NCBI GenBank assembly: GCA_037179515.1
Contig: JAXCGZ010022678.1
Location: 145,787-209,786 of the forward strand
From: Halocaridina rubra
Taxonomy: Eukaryota > Arthropoda > Malacostraca > Decapoda > Atyidae
Reading direction: 5' to 3'
Length of the DNA: 64,000 bases
Shown here: one piece after another, positions 60,576-64,000 of the stretch
Layout: every line of letters starts with the position of its first letter
Numbering within the stretch: the stretch's first letter is position 1
Made by a program: the position numbers and the translations under genes
Notes under the pieces: generated by a model
The model's database searches: none
Told to the model about the DNA's origin: nothing
Seen by the model: the letters and a program-made list of their open reading frames with translations, nothing else

Positions 60576-63500
60576 ACCTCTTGATTCAGTGGCTTTCTAC
60601 TTAAAGGAGTCCCCCCTTTAACCATGGCCCAAGTACTGTATAAAAAACCTTCGCAAAACCTTATTCAAGCTGCATGTCCAAGAAATTTCAAGAATGATGC
60701 ATTGTTGAGCAAACAAATTTTATTAGAGACAAAGTATTTACTGTAAGAAAATGAGCAGCTCCATAATAAAAAAAAAAACATATATTACAAAATGGTCTGA
60801 GTAATGAAATCTTTTCATTTATAAGAAAGGAGATAAGTGTTTTACCCTAGGGATTTTTCTGATATTTTCAAAGCCAATATTTAATTCATTATAACTACAT
60901 ATCAGTTAGGTATATGTCATATTTAACAATTTCTTTTTTACTTATGGAAGAAAGTCTACTCACACTATATTATTGATTCCATGTGGCAAAATCTTGATAA
61001 ACGCAAAGGGAAATCCTGCTTGCAGGGTAGAAAAGGGAGATTTTCCAGAAAAGAGATGCTATTGAAGACAGAAAGTATTTTGCACAATATTCTTGGGTCA
61101 TGAAATCTTTTCTATCCAGCACCACATGCAGTCATTCATGATGACACATTTTGTTGAGCTTCAAATTTTATCTTCAAAGTGTCTTAAAATATATACATTT
61201 ATAAGAACTCATGTCACAAAATGTACCTTTAGTGTTGTACTTAAACTGTCTCATGCAAAAAGACAGAAGAATATTGTATCAATATTATAAAAGTAGAGGG
61301 GTGTATACAGAAAATAGCATCTATTGTCTTACTTTGTAAGATTTACAATTCCTCCCTCGAGACTTTCAAAACTTGATCTATCACCAATGAGGGTGCTAAC
61401 TCGAGATCACTATAAAACATTACGGCTTACTATTTCAGACAAAAATTTATTACTAAAGTTGTTTATAATTGTATCCATATTGTTTGAATATGTTATATAT
61501 TCAACTAAAAGTACCATCTACTGTACACTGAACTGTTTCCTTTCATTACTACAATGCACTGTATCTAATTTTTTCACTTATCTTGCACCCACTAAAACCA
61601 GAGAGGTAACATAAAGATAGCATGAGTTAAGAAGTTATATAATAACATTCAAATTGGCACAAAATTTACAATACTGTATATGTTTTAGGAACTAATTCAT
61701 AAGTAATGTCAACAACATTAATATTAGTCTTTTACTCAAACAAAATTTAACGAATTAATGAATGAATGAACGAATGAATGAGTGCTACGAATGCATTAAC
61801 ATAAGCCACATGGTTAACTAATGTAGCAAATAAAAAATATGCTAAAAAGAACACTGGCCAGGAAGCTACACGTCTGCTCAATAGTATGTACCATCTATGA
61901 TACGTGTAAGCATCTTACATGAATGTGGAAAGAGACCATTTTGGAATAATGTCATATTAAAACATTTTATTACTCTACAAATCCATCCTACTAAAATCAA
62001 TATCAACATGATGAAAAGTAAGTGAATAATCAACATTCCACACTCAAAATTAAATATTGTGTATGTATATTTTGGTATCCAAAATAAGTGAATATTGCAG
62101 ACGTAATAATATCTACATAAATCTGAATGCCCTAACATAATAGAAATACTCTATTCAAAAAACTGAAAACGAGAGAATCTTCACAAATCAACAGTCTTTC
62201 CATTAAGCAAGAAAAGTCATAATTACAGAACATTATCAAAATTCATAAAACGGGTAACATTTTAGTAACTATGTAATCTAGCTTAAAACTACCAACAATA
62301 GGAGAGAAAGAGATCTTTAAGTCCGAATCATTATCATTTGATACTCCAGTAATAAATACATTTAGAAGAACGATTCACCGATATTTCCTTAGCTGTCAAC
62401 CAGTTAAAGCAAACATTTTTACAAATACTTTTTTGTAAATAACTCCCGGAGTCATGTCTAACCGTTTACAAACCTTAGCCATATATATTATGCGTTTTTC
62501 ATATGAGGTGCCTTTTCTCACAAGTTACCAAAGTGGTTATAACACCCAGCTTTCCTGGCCTCTTAGTCCAAGTATTGCTAATGATTAACTTTAGTATCAA
62601 TAATCTTTGGCACTAAGACTTTAATTATATATATTCTCACTGAGCTGATTTTAAGTGAATATAAGATGTTTTTCATTATACACTTTGCTATCTCTCAACA
62701 GAGTCAGTAGAGTAGACAAAAAGGCATATGCTTTTATACAACTGTAATATATGTTTACAATACCTGTAGATTTGTAATCAAATTCTACACACACAAAATG
62801 CAATTATGCTTCGCAAGCTTTCAACAGTAAAGCTACAATTTTAAACTCAAGCTTTTAAGGAAGGAAGGAGGTCATGGTATATTCATGATACTTAATTCGG
62901 TAAAGAGCTTGGACAAGTTACAGAAATCTTAAGTTTATTATCAAGGTTTGGAAAGGATCGTGAACATAACACTGAAGAATAAATCAATAATATTCAGACT
63001 GAAGATCTCGTTGTAGAAATACTTTTACTGTGGCAAAATTAATCCTTGAAAATATATATAAACATTTTAATTTTTCTACTCTCAATGACTGGAACTACTA
63101 GCAGTAAAAGTCTAGGAAATGACTTCCAACATATATAAATAAAAAGGGGGTAAAATATCATAGCAAACCATACTTAGTGTACAAACATTCCACAGAGGTG
63201 TAGATTCCTACATACCATTCATTGCCAACTCAGCAAAGGTGTTGCTCTGTCTTATATGTCTGTCATTTAATGTGTACTTTGCTTTCCCTTATCTCTCTTA
63301 TGCAGAAATGTCTGTTTATTGAATGATGTTGCGTGTATGTCTCACTGAGAATCTGAATTTTAATATAATTCATTCAAAAAGATCTTAAAATCAAAGCAAA
63401 ATATTATTCTCTCATTTTCAACATCTACAATACTACAGTTATAATTATGCATGACAATTTGTCCAAACTGTGTCACTTCCATTAAACAAAACATGCTCCC

Positions 63501-63607
63501 CCTATATAAAGAATACAACCCTGGAATAAGGCCCAATCAGCCAGCACTAAAAGGGTCTCTCATTTTGTTTTCGTTTTTTATTTTTTATAATATCCACTAT
63601 CATTATA
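60576..63607. other. Quiet AT-rich stretch, possibly 3' UTR and intron
   Basis: No repeat ends, arrays or credible frames over 3 kb, apart from a short GAATGAATGAACGAATGAAT run at 61756. The part nearest 63607 lies downstream of exon A on the minus strand and could be its 3' UTR. Confidence 0.45.
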
Positions 63608-63685
63608 TTATGCTAAAGTTACTATCAAAATAATAGCAAGAACTATTAATAAAACTACAACACATATGATGATCAAAATTCTCTT
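63608..63685 (-). CDS. Syx1A: Alternative last coding exon A of a syntaxin-1A-like gene (membrane anchor)
   Basis: Minus-strand exon of 25 codons plus TAA. Upstream (higher coordinates) a CTTTTCTTTTCTTTTTTTTT tract ends in CCACAG (AG at 63686-63687), a strong 3' splice site. The exon opens in phase 0 with KRILIIICVVVLLIVLAI, is hydrophobic almost to its end and stops after IVTLA, so nothing would protrude beyond the membrane. Start, phase, basic pair and single span match exons B and C, as expected for alternative C-terminal anchors of one SNARE; KR-IL-III is close to the KK-IM-III found in plasma-membrane syntaxins. In transcription order it is the first of the three. It lacks a start codon and cannot stand alone. 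Another single-span tail-anchored protein is the main alternative. Confidence 0.62.
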   Translation of the reverse strand, partial: KRILIIICVVVLLIVLAIILIVTLA

Positions 63686-63687
63686 CT

Positions 63688-64000
63688 GTGGAAAAAAAAA
63701 GAAAAGAAAAGAGAATTACAAAAAATAAAAAACAGTAAGGTATCAAACTTTCTATGCACTATAACAAAAAAATTATATGGAACTACAACTGTAAAAGAAG
63801 GCTATTGTAGCAAAAGTATGGTATATATAAAATTTTTTCAAAAGTAATAATATATCAAGACTATAAGAAAATTATATGCAATTTAAACTAACTAAAATAC
63901 TTATACATACACAGAATAATGACAAAACGAAAAGGATATAGAAAGGACCTGGCCCTACTACCATATCAAAACCAAAAGTCTATGCACCCACTATAAACTA
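63688..64000. other. Intron upstream of exon A
   Basis: The pyrimidine tract (minus strand) of the exon A acceptor lies at about 63688-63720. No upstream SNARE-domain exon is seen before the window ends. Confidence 0.5.

Noticed and set aside
61878..62138. Minus-strand hydrophobic ORF that could be a fourth membrane-anchor exon
   Set aside because: No CAG acceptor with pyrimidine tract precedes it, and the reading does not open with a basic pair in phase 0; the hydrophobic stretch is probably AT-rich chance.

Overview
Eukaryotic, AT-rich genomic DNA, most likely from a decapod crustacean. The grounds are long (TA)n arrays, abundant pogo/Tigger-type DNA transposons, CR1/jockey-like LINEs whose 3' ends carry the AATTAGGTAATTAC tail, trinucleotide AAT arrays, and no bacterial gene organisation. 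The organism call is inference; I cannot name a species.

The only host-gene sequence I can support is three short minus-strand exons, at 5315-5398, 18157-18282 and 63608-63685. Each follows a 3' splice-site-like CAG, opens in the same phase with Lys-Lys or Lys-Arg, runs straight into one hydrophobic membrane span, and then stops. They look like alternative last exons of one tail-anchored SNARE gene, best matched to syntaxin-1A (the exon at 5.3 kb begins KKIMIMVCV). The shared upstream SNARE exons would lie beyond 64,000. On that reading most of the window is intron and 3' UTR of this gene, filled with repeats.

Layout. 0-3.3 kb: a tandem repeat, a TA array, a Tigger fragment and a decayed LINE. 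3.3-8.9 kb: quiet AT-rich DNA around the 5.3-kb exon. 8.9-11.65 kb: a compound TA array, then a Tigger-like element (family 2) with a truncated transposase and an inserted SINE. 11.65-16.1 kb: three truncated LINEs (CR1-like, jockey-like, RTE-like). 16.1-19.8 kb: quiet, with the 18.2-kb exon between two TA arrays. 19.8-28 kb: LINE 3' ends, AAT arrays, MITEs, and a SINE interrupted by a LINE. 28.2-43.9 kb: a dense cluster of Tigger family 1 elements joined by TA arrays, including one element nested in another with a TA duplication, one carrying a foreign gene-like fragment, and one 4.3-kb copy with a nearly whole but inactivated transposase; a Tc1/mariner pseudogene also lies here. 44-47.2 kb: a decayed LINE. 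50.2-54.2 kb: the most complete CR1-like LINE, with a SINE inside it. 54.3-58.2 kb: SINEs, two Tigger MITEs and a second compound TA array. 58.2-60.6 kb: AAT arrays with an inverted pair of a dispersed repeat. 60.6-64 kb: quiet, ending in the 63.6-kb exon.

The repeats are linked. Tigger elements insert at TA and nearly all abut long TA arrays. The SINE shares its 3' tail with the jockey-like LINE, which suggests that LINE's machinery copied it. Every transposase and reverse transcriptase seen here is broken.
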